A stretch of DNA of 64,000 nt from Acidobacteriota bacterium (GTDB lineage Bacteria > Acidobacteriota > Terriglobia > Terriglobales > Acidobacteriaceae): assembly GCA_018268855.1 (NCBI GenBank), contig JAFDVR010000016.1, forward strand, positions 1 through 64,000, given 5' to 3'. Both the position numbers and the translations under genes were made by a program. This document shows positions 1 through 11,879 of this stretch, piece after piece (positions within the stretch are counted from its first letter, which is position 1; each line of letters starts with the position of its first letter). The notes below the pieces were generated by a model. The model made no database searches, was not told the DNA's origin, and was given only the letters and a program-made list of their open reading frames with translations.

Positions 1-99
1 GGTTATAAGCGAATCTTTAGCAACGAATGTCTTCGTTTGATTCGGCAGCATGATTCACCTCGCCTTTATCATTAGATGATCTCCAGAAGTGAAAAGCAA

Positions 100-120
100 G
101 GCCCGGATTTACTCCGGGCC
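100..120 (-). terminator. Hairpin terminator after sulfatase
   Basis: An 8-bp perfect stem (100-107 with 113-120, GGCCCGGA/TCCGGGCC) with loop TTTAC lies just beyond the stop of the minus-strand sulfatase at 137. On the minus strand it is followed by TTGCTTTTC, a weak U-tract. The first 99 bases of the window hold no gene I can support. Confidence 0.7.
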
Positions 121-136
121 CTTTCTCTGCTTGTTG

Positions 137-1618
137 TTATGCGTGCTCCGGTTCGCGCTTCGGCACCGCCTGTTGCAGAGCATCCATGCGTGCCATCAGG
201 CGCGCTTGTAGTTTTGCGTGCCTGGGATTGCCGTACAGGTTATTTGTTTCGTGCGGATCATTCTTCAGGTCGTACATCTCGAATGCGGGCGGTTCCATTG
301 TGTAGTGGATGAGCTTGTGCTCTTCCGTGCGGATGCCTCGGTGTGGACGTACCGCCTCTGGGTTAGGCCACTCGAAATATTCGTAGTACCACTCTTTGCG
401 AAACTCGGGATCGGACTTCTGCGCAAGCGGAAGGATGCTCTTTCCCTGTATGTGCTTCGGGATTGGCAGACCCGCGAGATCGAGGAACGTCGGCGCAATG
501 TCCACATCCAGGATCATCTCGTCGCGCACGGTGCCTGCGGGAATGCGCGCGGGATAACGCACCATCATCGGCACACGAATGGAGGGTTCATGCATGGAGC
601 GCTTGTCGAACATGCGCCACTCGCCAAGAAAATAGCCATGGTCGGAGGTGTGCAGAATGGCGGTGTCGTCGAGAATGTTTTTCTTTTCGAGATAGCTGAA
701 GATGCGGCCGATGTTGTCGTCGCATGCGACAAGGCCTGCGTAGTAGTCCTTGGCCATGCCCTCCAGCGAGGCGCAGGCGATGTGCGTATCGGTTGTGCCA
801 ATCTTGTTCTCCGCATCGATAAAGCACTGCGGCTTGCCCGGATAGCCTTTCAGATCGTCATCGAAGGTCGCGGGCTTGGGAATGGAGGCTCCGTTGTAGA
901 GGTCCAGATGGCGGCGTGGACGGAAGAACGGCTCATGCGGCGCAACGAACCAGACGAGCAGGCAGAATGGCTTGTCGCCGCGGTCTTCGTCGAGCCATGC
1001 GAGCGCACGTTCAGTCGCCAGGTCGTCGGGATAGACGTTTTTGTACTTCTTCTGCTCTCCCACTACACCTTTGCGGCCTTCGCGGAAGACGGGGTTGTTA
1101 TAGAAATTGCCGGGATTATTGCGGCCAAAGTAGTAGTCCCAATTGCGATCGGTGTAGCCGGAGGGCCCATGTGTCTTGCCCACCAGCGCAATCTCATATC
1201 CCGCTTCGCGCAGAAGATCGGTGAATAGAGGAATGTCTCTGGGGACGATCGCCTTGTTCATGTGCTCGTTGGAAAGCGCGCCGGTGGAGCGGGAGTACAT
1301 GCCGGTAAGCGCAACAGTACGCGCGGGAGCGCAGAGTGCGTTGGTGCAGAAGGCATTGCGGAAGTGCACACCCTCTTTACCGATGCGGTCATGGTTCGGC
1401 GTCTTGAGGAGCGGATGGCCTGCGAGCGATAACGCATCCGCACGCTGACCTTCACCGAGGAAAAAGATCAGGTTCGGGCGCTTCTTACCTTTGGCAGCAG
1501 GTGCGGCGTGAGCCATCTCGGGAGCAAGCATGGTTCCAGCAACAGCGGCGCTGGTTTGAAGAAATTCCCGCCGGGAAGTTTTAGGCGTCACTGAGCGCGC
1601 GTTGTTCTGGTCCGTCAT
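137..1618 (-). CDS. Secreted (Tat) sulfatase
   Basis: Alkaline-phosphatase-superfamily sulfatase that would remove sulfate esters from glycans in the periplasm. The start is placed at the ATG at 1618, because GAGG lies 9 bases upstream; a TTG nine bases earlier is the alternative. The N-terminus carries a Tat-type signal (SRREFLQTSAAVAG, ending near AHA). The active-site motif C-A-P-A-R (in NALCAPARTVALTG) is the Cys type that is matured to formylglycine. The metal-binding block HTSDHGYFLGEW and the C-terminal fold are typical of family S1. At 493 residues its length is normal. It lies downstream of a paralogue on the same strand but is separated from it by a terminator. The substrate cannot be read from the sequence; N-sulfoglucosamine sulfohydrolase-like or iduronate-sulfatase-like annotations would be the usual database labels. 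Confidence 0.9.
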   Translation of the reverse strand: MTDQNNARSVTPKTSRREFLQTSAAVAGTMLAPEMAHAAPAAKGKKRPNLIFFLGEGQRADALSLAGHPLLKTPNHDRIGKEGVHFRNAFCTNALCAPARTVALTGMYSRSTGALSNEHMNKAIVPRDIPLFTDLLREAGYEIALVGKTHGPSGYTDRNWDYYFGRNNPGNFYNNPVFREGRKGVVGEQKKYKNVYPDDLATERALAWLDEDRGDKPFCLLVWFVAPHEPFFRPRRHLDLYNGASIPKPATFDDDLKGYPGKPQCFIDAENKIGTTDTHIACASLEGMAKDYYAGLVACDDNIGRIFSYLEKKNILDDTAILHTSDHGYFLGEWRMFDKRSMHEPSIRVPMMVRYPARIPAGTVRDEMILDVDIAPTFLDLAGLPIPKHIQGKSILPLAQKSDPEFRKEWYYEYFEWPNPEAVRPHRGIRTEEHKLIHYTMEPPAFEMYDLKNDPHETNNLYGNPRHAKLQARLMARMDALQQAVPKREPEHA

Positions 1619-1686
1619 CTTTGGCAACCTCTTTGTTTTTATGTGGACTGGATGGCCTTTATATCATTCACGCGAGTCAAAGAAAA

Positions 1687-1711
1687 AAGGCCCGGATATC
1701 TCCGTGCCTTT
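1687..1711 (-). terminator. Rho-independent terminator
   Basis: On the minus strand, AAGGCACGGA-GATA-TCCGGGCCTT (one mismatch) is followed by TTTTTTC. It ends the upstream sulfatase gene and separates it from the next sulfatase. Confidence 0.75.
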
Positions 1712-1733
1712 CTCATAATTCTTAGATAAGCGG

Positions 1734-3239
1734 TTAAGACATGGTCGATCCACCGAGGCCTGTTCCCTGACGCGAGGGATGCATGGGAAGACCGCTCGGC
1801 TTGTACTGGTAGTGATCGCCCGTTTCTTTACGCAGAGCTTCCAGACGCTCTTGTAGCTTCTTCTGGATGGCAGCGTACTCCGGCTTACCGTAGAGATTTG
1901 TCTTCTCATCCGGATCTTTTTCAAGATCGTAGAGTTCGAACTCCTGCGGGTCCACGAAGTAGTGGATGTACTTATAGCGTTTGGTGCGAACGCCGCGGCA
2001 AGGCTTCACGTTCTCCCAGCCGGGATACTCGTAATATTCGTAGAGCCAATCCTGCCGCCATGCAGCGTGCTTGCCTTCGGCAAGAGGCATCATCGACTTG
2101 CCCTGCATCTCCGCAGGCACAGGCAGGTTCGCCAGATCGAGCAGCGTCGGCGCCATATCCAGATTGAGCACCATCTCGTCATTTTTTGTTCCCGACTTGA
2201 TGCGTTTGGGATAACGAATGATCATTGGAATGCGGATGGATGGCTCGTACATCAGGCGCTTGTCGTACATGTGGTGTTCACCGAGAAAGAAGCCGTGGTC
2301 GGAGGAGAAGAGTACGGCTGTTTTATCAAGCACGTTTTGCCGCTCGAGTTCTTTCATTACCGTGCCGACATTTCTGTCGTTATCTTCCACACCGACGTAA
2401 TGGTTTTTCACCAGTTCTTCAGGCGAACGCGGATCGTCGCTTCCTACTTCCGAATAACCGACTTTGTTATCGGCATCAGCCACGCTGCGCGGCTTCCCTG
2501 GGTATCCTTCAGCATCTTCGTGGAAGGTGGAGGGTAAAGGAATCCCGGTGCCGTTGTACCGGTTCACCATGTCTTTGGGCCTGAAGAAAGGCGCGTGCGG
2601 CGCATAGAACCACAGGAAGAGGCAGAAAGGCTTGTCGCGCTTTTTCTGCATCCACTCCACAGCTTTGCGTGTGAGCAGCGTATCCACGTATTCACCGGCA
2701 TAGAGCTTGGCGGGCGTATAGTGGCCATCCACGCCTTCAGTAACAACCGGGCGATAGAAGTCACCCTGACCTTCAAAGCCGAAGTAGTAGTTCCATGGAT
2801 GGTTCATCAATGCGCCTTCAATGTGCGACTTGCCGATGAACGCTGTCTCATAGCCAGCGTTTTTCAAGAGATCGGAGACGAGCGGGAAACGGTCAGGGAC
2901 CTTTCCTTCCACATTGGTAGCGGCACCGGTAGTGTGCGAATACATGCCGGTGAGAATGGTGGCGCGCGAAGGAAGGCAGAGCGCATTGATGACAAAGCCA
3001 TTGTTGAAGGTGCAGCCTTCGCGGCTCAGGGCATCAATGTTCGGCGTCTTAATGATGGGATTGCCGGTGAAAGAGAACTCATCGTTTCGCACCCCTTCGC
3101 CGACGAAACAGACGATGTTGGGGCGATCACCACTCTGGGATGAGCCTGTGGTTTCAGCAAGCGCGCTGAAGGCGGGATTCACACACGCCATGCCCATGGT
3201 GGCGGTGATGTATTTCAGTACAGTTCTGCGGTTTGCCAT
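1734..3239 (-). CDS. Secreted sulfatase
   Basis: Second sulfatase of family S1, clearly a paralogue of its downstream neighbour (shared block order: N-terminal PNI.C.GEGVRNDEFSF, C-L-P-S-R formylglycine motif, SSDHGFFLGEH metal site, GVRTKRYKYIHY near the C-terminus). The ATG at 3239 is chosen because AGAGGGAA sits 6-12 bases upstream and lies inside the longer reading frame that begins at 3254. The signal (MANRRTVLKYITATMG...FSALA) has RR followed by a hydrophobic stretch, so Tat export is likely. A perfect 12-bp palindrome lies 35 bases upstream of the start, so this gene may be under a local regulator different from the LacI operators of the 17-38 kb region. The substrate is unknown. Confidence 0.9.
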   Translation of the reverse strand: MANRRTVLKYITATMGMACVNPAFSALAETTGSSQSGDRPNIVCFVGEGVRNDEFSFTGNPIIKTPNIDALSREGCTFNNGFVINALCLPSRATILTGMYSHTTGAATNVEGKVPDRFPLVSDLLKNAGYETAFIGKSHIEGALMNHPWNYYFGFEGQGDFYRPVVTEGVDGHYTPAKLYAGEYVDTLLTRKAVEWMQKKRDKPFCLFLWFYAPHAPFFRPKDMVNRYNGTGIPLPSTFHEDAEGYPGKPRSVADADNKVGYSEVGSDDPRSPEELVKNHYVGVEDNDRNVGTVMKELERQNVLDKTAVLFSSDHGFFLGEHHMYDKRLMYEPSIRIPMIIRYPKRIKSGTKNDEMVLNLDMAPTLLDLANLPVPAEMQGKSMMPLAEGKHAAWRQDWLYEYYEYPGWENVKPCRGVRTKRYKYIHYFVDPQEFELYDLEKDPDEKTNLYGKPEYAAIQKKLQERLEALRKETGDHYQYKPSGLPMHPSRQGTGLGGSTMS

Positions 3240-3273
3240 GAATTTCCCTCTCATGTGTGGTCAGAGTACAACT

Positions 3274-3285
3274 GGCAACGTTGCC
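3274..3285. promoter_or_regulatory. Palindrome GGCAACGTTGCC, candidate operator
   Basis: A perfect 12-bp palindrome with a central CpG, 35 bases upstream of the sulfatase start at 3239. Its form (symmetric, central CG) resembles LacI/GalR-family operators, but it differs from the TTGGAATCGATTCCAA sites further along. Assignment is inference from shape and position only. Confidence 0.4.
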
Positions 3286-3319
3286 GAAGTTTTACATAAT
3301 TTTGGTTTGTGCAGATCTT

Positions 3320-3357
3320 GGCGGCTAGATGCGAGACAATCCTCGCATCTAGCCGCC
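3320..3357 (-). terminator. Strong 16-bp hairpin after acnA
   Basis: Perfect 16-bp stem (3320-3335 pairs with 3342-3357) with a 6-base loop, beginning 6 bases beyond the acnA stop. There is no U-tract, so it may act as a 3' mRNA-stabilising hairpin or a Rho-assisted end rather than a classical intrinsic terminator. Confidence 0.6.
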
Positions 3358-3363
3358 TCTTCA

Positions 3364-6189
<2,826 letters not shown>

Positions 6190-6443
6190 GGAATCGTGAT
6201 CTCCAATAACGGGATAGGCCCACCGCCATGCGGAGGGCAATGAATCTCATAAAAATGGGAGGCGCGAAAAGCTACGCGAGGGCACGGCCGCGATCGTGCT
6301 TGCCGCGACGGAAACGCTTGAGAGCGAACATTTTGTAAGAGGAATAAGGCATGGTTCGCTGTTCCGATTTTAGCCCCAATTTGCACAAGACCGCATCCAA
6401 GAGGATGTGCCATGATGGTGCTGGCTGAGGGGAGGGCAATCGC

Positions 6444-6626
6444 GTGCAGGACAAGTTACGAGAGTTGATCGCGCAGGCCTCCACCGCAAAGATGTCGCTG
6501 GAAGAACGCGAGGCGCAACGCCTGAGCTTTGCCTACGGCAACACCCACTTTGAGAACGGTCAGATTACGCGCGCCACCATTCAGCATGCCGCGCAGAGGC
6601 TCCAGCGCATGGAGGCCGCGCGTTAA
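6444..6626 (+). CDS. 60-residue protein, possible Fic partner
   Basis: Small acidic/basic helical protein directly upstream of a fic gene; the gap is 3 bases. The start is GTG at 6444 with a strong ribosome site (GGGGAGGG) 8 bases upstream. It contains the segment RLSFAYGNTHFENG. Class I Fic toxins are usually paired with a short antitoxin encoded just upstream, whose inhibitory helix carries S/T-x-x-x-E-G/N. Here SFAYGN has the Ser and the Asn but Gly in place of the Glu, so an antitoxin role is suggested by position and size rather than by a perfect motif. It could equally be an unrelated small protein translated together with fic. Confidence 0.7.
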   Translation: MQDKLRELIAQASTAKMSLEEREAQRLSFAYGNTHFENGQITRATIQHAAQRLQRMEAAR

Positions 6627-6629
6627 ACG

Positions 6630-7487
6630 GTGGCCTTTCCGTTCGACAAAGACAAGTCCCAGCCTGAACAACCCGCCACGCCCAATGAGCCGCCACCGCC
6701 TCCTGTTCTAAAGGACGGATTCATTGTGGAGCCGAGTGCGCCGCGTCCGCTCGATCCCGAGTCGTCGCTGGCCGGATACACGTTTTCGCTGGACGATATC
6801 TCCGCGCCTATCTCCGATAAACCTGCGCAAGAGGCGAAGGAGCCGGAGCCGCCCGCCGTCGTTCCGTCGGAGAAAGACGAAGATCTGCTGCTGGATAACG
6901 AGGTGGACATTGCACTGAAAGAAGCGCAGAACGGTCTGCTGCAGTTTGACTATGCGATGCGCTGCATCGAAGAGGCGATTGAGGCGGGCAGCTTTGAGCT
7001 GAAGCCGGAGCTTATCTGCACCTTGCAAAAGCTGGCGGTGGAGAAGATTCGGGCATCTGCCGGTTCGTATCGCGCGTGCGATGTGGCGATCACGAATACG
7101 AAGCATCTCCCGCCGCACAATGAAGACGTGCCGCAACTGATGCGCGCCATGTGCGAGTACGTGCGCGAGCAGTGGAGTGCGCGGAACGACAGTCTGGAGG
7201 ATGCGCTGTTTCTCGCGGCCTATCTGATGTGGCGTATCAACTGGATCCACCCATTTACCGACGGCAACGGCCGTACGGCGAGGATTGTGGCATACCTCGT
7301 GCTGTCCGTGCGGCTCGGTTTTACGATTCGCGGCAAACGCACCATCTCCGACCAGATTGCCGATGATCGCGAGCCTTACTTCAGGGCGCTGCTTGCGGCG
7401 GATGCAGCGTGGGACGAGGAGCGCGTAGATATGTCGCAGATGGTGGATCTACTGCGGAAATTGCTCGAGACGCAACTGCAATCCTGA
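6630..7487 (+). CDS. Fic-domain protein
   Basis: Fic proteins transfer AMP (or other nucleotide moieties) onto hydroxyl groups of target proteins. The catalytic loop is intact: HPFTDGNGR at residues 207-215, with the catalytic His207 and the anion-binding GNGR. The Fic fold occupies roughly residues 95-285. The first 90 residues are proline- and acid-rich, low in complexity and probably disordered, an unusual N-terminal extension for this family. The start is GTG at 6630, four bases after the preceding stop, without a clear ribosome site of its own, so translation is probably coupled to the 60-residue gene. The inhibitory S-x-x-x-E-G/N motif is not evident within the protein. The target is unknown. 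Confidence 0.88.
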   Translation: MAFPFDKDKSQPEQPATPNEPPPPPVLKDGFIVEPSAPRPLDPESSLAGYTFSLDDISAPISDKPAQEAKEPEPPAVVPSEKDEDLLLDNEVDIALKEAQNGLLQFDYAMRCIEEAIEAGSFELKPELICTLQKLAVEKIRASAGSYRACDVAITNTKHLPPHNEDVPQLMRAMCEYVREQWSARNDSLEDALFLAAYLMWRINWIHPFTDGNGRTARIVAYLVLSVRLGFTIRGKRTISDQIADDREPYFRALLAADAAWDEERVDMSQMVDLLRKLLETQLQS

Positions 7488-7587
7488 CGCGGTTCGGCGT
7501 TTCCTAACGCTCTGTGACGCTAAGACTTCCTTGGCGCGGCGCAACATCCGATTGCTTTTGGCACTCTATACCGTTGGAGGTTTCGCC

Positions 7588-9318
7588 ATGAAGGTCAGGG
7601 GAACCAGGTATGTTGCCGTTGCAGGCCTAAGCGCAATGCTGATGTTAGCGGGCTGCAAAAAAGATCAGCCGATGAACGAGACGGCTCTGGCCGCAGAGAA
7701 TCCATCAGGGCTGAACCTGCTGCAAGTACCGCCGGGAACGGCCCAGCCCGCCTATGGTAACGCCGCAACGCAGGTGATGGGAGCGAGCTACAGCTCTCCT
7801 GAGAACGTGAATGGTGAAAATTACGATGATAACGACGCCATGTACGCCGATCTGGATGGCACGAACGATCCCTATGCGGAGTACGTGGACCAGAGCGTTC
7901 CCTATGCGACCGAAGCGCCGCCTCCGATCCCGGAATATGAGCAGCCCTATGCACCCGGACCGGACTATATCTGGACACCCGGATATTGGGATTACGCCAA
8001 CACCGGCTACTATTGGGTTCCCGGCGCGTGGGTACAGCCACCGTATGTAGGCGCATTGTGGACGCCGGGTTTCTGGGGTTACTACGGTGGACGCTACCGT
8101 TATCACCACGGTTATTGGGGCCGCAATGTCGGCTTCTATGGCGGCATCAATTTTGGATTTGGATACCTTGGCATTGGATATGCAGGCGGCTACTGGAATA
8201 ACGATCACTTCTACTACAACCGCGCGTATAACCGCGTGAATCCGGTGGTGGTGCGCAACTACGTCTACGAGCGCCGCGTGGTCATCAATAATCGTTTTGT
8301 AGATACGCGACGCGTCTCGTACTGGGGCGGGCCGAATGGCATTCGACGCGCGCCGGTGCGGTCGGAGTTGCTGGCGCGGGCACAGCGGGTGGCCCCTCCC
8401 ATGCGGTCGCAGGTGGAAAACCGCAACTTTGCTCAGCGGCAGCCGCAGCAGTTCTATCAGCAGAACCATGGGCGTCCGCAGATCGTTTCTGCGAAGACAG
8501 GATTTCGTGCAGACCGCGGTATCCAGCGGCCTGCGGCGCTCTCTCCCACTGTGTTGCACCAGCAGATGCAGAAAATGCAAGAAGACCGTGTGCGCTGGCA
8601 GCAGCAGCGGCAGAACAATCAACACAATGAGCAGCACGGGTCGCAGATGCAGCGTACGAACTTCAACCAGCCGAACAATGTGCAGCGGCAGAACATGCCT
8701 GCGCAGAACCTGACTCCTCAGCAGCGGCAGACGCTGGAGCGGCTGCATGGCCACGGTGCGGCAGACAATCATCAGGTCCAGCAGCAACAACAGCGCGTGG
8801 AACAGATGCAACAGCGCCAGCAGATGCAGGTGCAGCACCAGAAAGCGAATGTGCAGCAGCAACATCAGCAGATGAACGAACAGCGTCAGCGTGCTGATCT
8901 TCAGCGCCAGCAGATGCAACAGCAACGTCAGCAACAGGAGCAACAACGCCAACAGCGGATGCAACAACGTCAGCAGGCGAATGTGCAGCGGCAGCAGGAA
9001 AATCAGCGAGCCGATCAGCAACGCCGTCAGGCCGATCAACAGCGTCAGCAGCAGGCGGAGCAGCGTGCCGAACAGATGAGGGCGCAACAGGCACAGCGTC
9101 AGCAATCTGCGCAGCGCGCTCAACAGATGCAACAGCGTCAAGCCCAGGCACAGCAGCGGGCGGACCAACAGCAGCAGCGCGCGGTGCAGCAACAACAGCA
9201 TCAGATGCAGCGGCAACAAGCTGCTCCTCGTCCTCAGGCCCCGGCTGCGCCGCATGGAGGTGGTAATCCACATGCCGGTGGTGGCGGACAGCACGGCGGG
9301 GACCATCACGATCGCTAA
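7588..9318 (+). CDS. YXWXXGXW-repeat, Gln-rich lipoprotein
   Basis: Predicted lipoprotein: the signal has lipobox LAGC with Cys23, and GGAGG lies 7 bases before the ATG at 7588. Residues around 115-160 contain the YXWXXGXW repeat (IWTPGYW, YWVPGAWV, LWTPGFWG), followed by a Gly/Tyr-rich stretch (YYGGRYRYHHGYWG...GYAGGYW) of outer-membrane or cell-surface character. The C-terminal half, from about residue 290 to 555, is an extreme Gln/Arg/Met-rich low-complexity region (QQRQQ, QMQQR repeats) that would form long charged helices or be disordered; it ends in a Gly/His-rich tail (HGGGNPHAGGGGQHGG). No catalytic motif is visible. It is followed by a good terminator, so it is probably a single-gene unit. 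Similar proteins are common in Acidobacteriota; their function is not established. Confidence 0.85.
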   Translation: MKVRGTRYVAVAGLSAMLMLAGCKKDQPMNETALAAENPSGLNLLQVPPGTAQPAYGNAATQVMGASYSSPENVNGENYDDNDAMYADLDGTNDPYAEYVDQSVPYATEAPPPIPEYEQPYAPGPDYIWTPGYWDYANTGYYWVPGAWVQPPYVGALWTPGFWGYYGGRYRYHHGYWGRNVGFYGGINFGFGYLGIGYAGGYWNNDHFYYNRAYNRVNPVVVRNYVYERRVVINNRFVDTRRVSYWGGPNGIRRAPVRSELLARAQRVAPPMRSQVENRNFAQRQPQQFYQQNHGRPQIVSAKTGFRADRGIQRPAALSPTVLHQQMQKMQEDRVRWQQQRQNNQHNEQHGSQMQRTNFNQPNNVQRQNMPAQNLTPQQRQTLERLHGHGAADNHQVQQQQQRVEQMQQRQQMQVQHQKANVQQQHQQMNEQRQRADLQRQQMQQQRQQQEQQRQQRMQQRQQANVQRQQENQRADQQRRQADQQRQQQAEQRAEQMRAQQAQRQQSAQRAQQMQQRQAQAQQRADQQQQRAVQQQQHQMQRQQAAPRPQAPAAPHGGGNPHAGGGGQHGGDHHDR

Positions 9319-9334
9319 TTGATGCCCGGGACTG

Positions 9335-9373
9335 AAAAGGCGGCTTCGGCGGAAACGCTGCGGCCGCCTTTTT
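9335..9373 (+). terminator. Rho-independent terminator
   Basis: Stem AAAAGGCGGC (9335-9344) pairs with GCCGCCTTTT (9363-9372), with an inner GC-rich loop and a T-run, 16 bases after the lipoprotein stop. Confidence 0.8.
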
Positions 9374-9462
9374 ATGCCTGTGTTTACAGGCGATATAGCC
9401 GATTGCGCGTTTCTACCGGGGCTAAGACTCTCATGGCCGTGCGACAATCGATGTAGCGAGCC

Positions 9463-11820
9463 ATGCCTGAAAATTCAGTTCAGTCCCCCGTCTCCAGTGT
9501 CCCCACACCGGCGCAGATTACGCCCGCGCTGTTGCAGCTGCACAACCTTACGCCGGACGAGTACGCCCTGATCGAGAAGGCGCTCGGCCGCACGCCATCG
9601 CTCACCGAACTGGGCATTTACAGCGTGATGTGGAGCGAACACTGCTCCTACAAATCGAGCAAGGTGCATCTGAAGCGGCTGCCGACCAAGAGTGAGCTCG
9701 TGGTGCAGGGGCCGGGCGAGAACGCCGGCATCATCGATGTGGGCGATGGATGGGCCTGCGCGTTCAAGATCGAGTCGCACAATCATCCCTCGTATATCGA
9801 GCCGTACCAGGGCGCGGCGACGGGCGTGGGCGGCATTCTGCGCGACATTTTTACGATGGGTGCGCGTCCGCTGGCGGTCATGGATGCGCTGCGCTTTGGG
9901 CCGCTGAATGAAGACGAGCCGGACCCGAAGGTGCGCGCGCGCAATCGCCAGATTATGGAAGGCGTCGTCCACGGCGTGGCCGGATACGGCAACTGCTTTG
10001 GCGTGCCGAACCTCGGCGGCGAGACGCGTTTTGAGCCCTGCTACAGCGGCAATCCACTGCTCAATGCGTTTGCGCTGGGTCTTGTCCGCAAGGACCAGAT
10101 CTTTTATGCGAAGGCGACGGGTGTCGGTAATCCCGTCATTTATGTCGGCGCAAAGACGGGTCGCGACGGTATCCACGGCGCCACGATGGCCTCGGAAGAG
10201 TTCAAAGAAGGCAGCGAGCAGAAGCGGCCCAATGTGCAGATGGGCGATCCGTTTATGGAGAAGCTGCTGCTCGAGGCTTGTCTTGAGGTGATGGCGCTTC
10301 CGTCGAAGGCCGTCCTCGGTATTCAGGACATGGGCGCAGCGGGTCTTACCTGCTCCATCTGCGAGATGGGCGCGCGCGGTGGCGTTGGTCTGGATGTGGA
10401 ACTTGATCTCGTTCCGCAGCGCGAAACGGGCATGTCGAGCTACGAGATCATGCTGAGCGAGTCGCAGGAGCGCATGCTGCTGGTTGCCGAAAAAGGCAAG
10501 GAGCAGGAAGTGCTCGATGTCTTCAGCAAGTGGGGGCTGGATGCTGCCATCGTCGGTGAAGTGATTGCTGAGAACCGCATGCGGATTCGTCACCACGGCG
10601 AGTTGATTGTTGATCTCTCCAACGAATCATTGACCGACGACGCTCCGCTCTACAACCGTCCTATTGGACAGTGGAAGTCGCCGTTTCCCGCAGAGCCTCC
10701 GGCGCATGTTCTGGAGGAGCTGAAGCAGCCGCGCGACTACACGGCTGACGTTAAGAAGCTGCTCGCGTCGGCGAACATCTGCGACAAGCGCTACATCTTT
10801 GAGCAGTACGACAGCATGGTGCAGACCAACACCGTGCAGGGCCCCGGCGGAGAAGCCGGCGTGATGCGCATCAAGGGCACCGGCACTCCCGGCCACGAGC
10901 GCGGACTCGCCATGGCCCTTGCAGGCAACGGCCGCTGGACGGCGATGGACCCCAAGCTCGGCGCGATGCACGCCGTTGCAGAAGCCTGCTGCAAGGTGGC
11001 CTGCGTAGGCGCAAAGCCCGTCGCGGCGACGAACAATCTGAACTTCGGCAACCCGATGAAGCCTGAGGTGATGGGCCAGCTTTCCGCCGCGGTCGACGGC
11101 ATTGCCGAAGCCTGCACGGCACTCGGAACGCCAATTACTGGCGGCAATGTTTCGCTCTATAACGAGACGAATATCGGCGGAAAAGTCGAGAGCATCTATC
11201 CCACGCCGGTGATGGGCATTGTCGGAATCATTGATGATGTGACGAAAGCTGTGCCGAGCGGGTTTTCGGCAGCCGGTGAGAGTGTGGTGATGCTGTATGC
11301 GCCGGAGACACAAGCTCCCGAATCTGCCCTTGGTTCCACGGCATTCGCGCAGGTCGTTTTGGGACAGATGTGGGGAACACCACCTGCGCTCTCGATCGAA
11401 GGCGCGGCGAGATTGCAAAAGGTTCTGGTGTCACTGTCGCAAAAGGGGTTGATCTCTTCTTCGCAAGACGTTTGTGATGGAGGGCTCGCCGTCACGCTGG
11501 CGAAAGCTGCGATTGCACGAGGCGTAGGCGCAGAGATTCAGCTCAAAAGTTCGATGTCGAATGAAGGATTCCAGGGCCTGCTCTTCTGGGAGTTTGGAAC
11601 CCATGTGGTTGTGACATGTGCAAGTGCTTCCTGTGACGCCGTGATTGCTGTTGCAAAGGAACATGGATACGCGGCAGACGTGATTGGAACGACGGGTGGC
11701 GATACGCTGCGAATTGCCCACAATGGCGCGGTGAAGATCGAGTCGGATGTTGCCCAACTCGCCGATGCATTCTCCAACACGCTTCTGAATGCGTCCTTTC
11801 GTGAGGAGGTGCTCGCATGA
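9463..11820 (+). CDS. purL: Phosphoribosylformylglycinamidine synthase II
   Basis: Large subunit of FGAM synthase, ATP-dependent fourth step of purine synthesis (FGAR to FGAM). Its 785 residues match the short PurL that works with PurS and PurQ, neither of which is in this window. Family blocks seen: [14 protein letters not shown] near residue 52, [27 protein letters not shown] (nucleotide/Mg site), [16 protein letters not shown] and the C-terminal repeat with [14 protein letters not shown]. The ATG at 9463 has only a weak ribosome site. The last four bases overlap the first ATG of the downstream frame (ATGA), which places it in an operon with purF. Confidence 0.97.
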   Translation: MPENSVQSPVSSVPTPAQITPALLQLHNLTPDEYALIEKALGRTPSLTELGIYSVMWSEHCSYKSSKVHLKRLPTKSELVVQGPGENAGIIDVGDGWACAFKIESHNHPSYIEPYQGAATGVGGILRDIFTMGARPLAVMDALRFGPLNEDEPDPKVRARNRQIMEGVVHGVAGYGNCFGVPNLGGETRFEPCYSGNPLLNAFALGLVRKDQIFYAKATGVGNPVIYVGAKTGRDGIHGATMASEEFKEGSEQKRPNVQMGDPFMEKLLLEACLEVMALPSKAVLGIQDMGAAGLTCSICEMGARGGVGLDVELDLVPQRETGMSSYEIMLSESQERMLLVAEKGKEQEVLDVFSKWGLDAAIVGEVIAENRMRIRHHGELIVDLSNESLTDDAPLYNRPIGQWKSPFPAEPPAHVLEELKQPRDYTADVKKLLASANICDKRYIFEQYDSMVQTNTVQGPGGEAGVMRIKGTGTPGHERGLAMALAGNGRWTAMDPKLGAMHAVAEACCKVACVGAKPVAATNNLNFGNPMKPEVMGQLSAAVDGIAEACTALGTPITGGNVSLYNETNIGGKVESIYPTPVMGIVGIIDDVTKAVPSGFSAAGESVVMLYAPETQAPESALGSTAFAQVVLGQMWGTPPALSIEGAARLQKVLVSLSQKGLISSSQDVCDGGLAVTLAKAAIARGVGAEIQLKSSMSNEGFQGLLFWEFGTHVVVTCASASCDAVIAVAKEHGYAADVIGTTGGDTLRIAHNGAVKIESDVAQLADAFSNTLLNASFREEVLA

Positions 11821-11830
11821 ACTGCAAAAC

Positions 11831-11873
11831 AGCAGATCTCTCCACTGCGCTGCGCTCCGGTCGAGATGACGAG
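11831..11873. repeat. Interspersed repeat copy inside purL-purF junction
   Basis: The sequence from GCAGATCTCTCC to CGGTCGAGATGACGA matches the family also seen near 45.9, 47.5 and 58.1 kb. This copy sits between the end of purL and the probable start of purF. It keeps the reading frame open, so the apparent 21 extra N-terminal residues of PurF from 11817 would be repeat-encoded. Confidence 0.75.
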
Positions 11874-11879
11874 TCGTTG

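Noticed and set aside
7705..9447. 580-codon Leu-rich frame on the minus strand opposite the Gln-rich lipoprotein
   Set aside because: CAG/CAA-rich codons read backwards give Leu codons; this is an artefact of the low-complexity tail.
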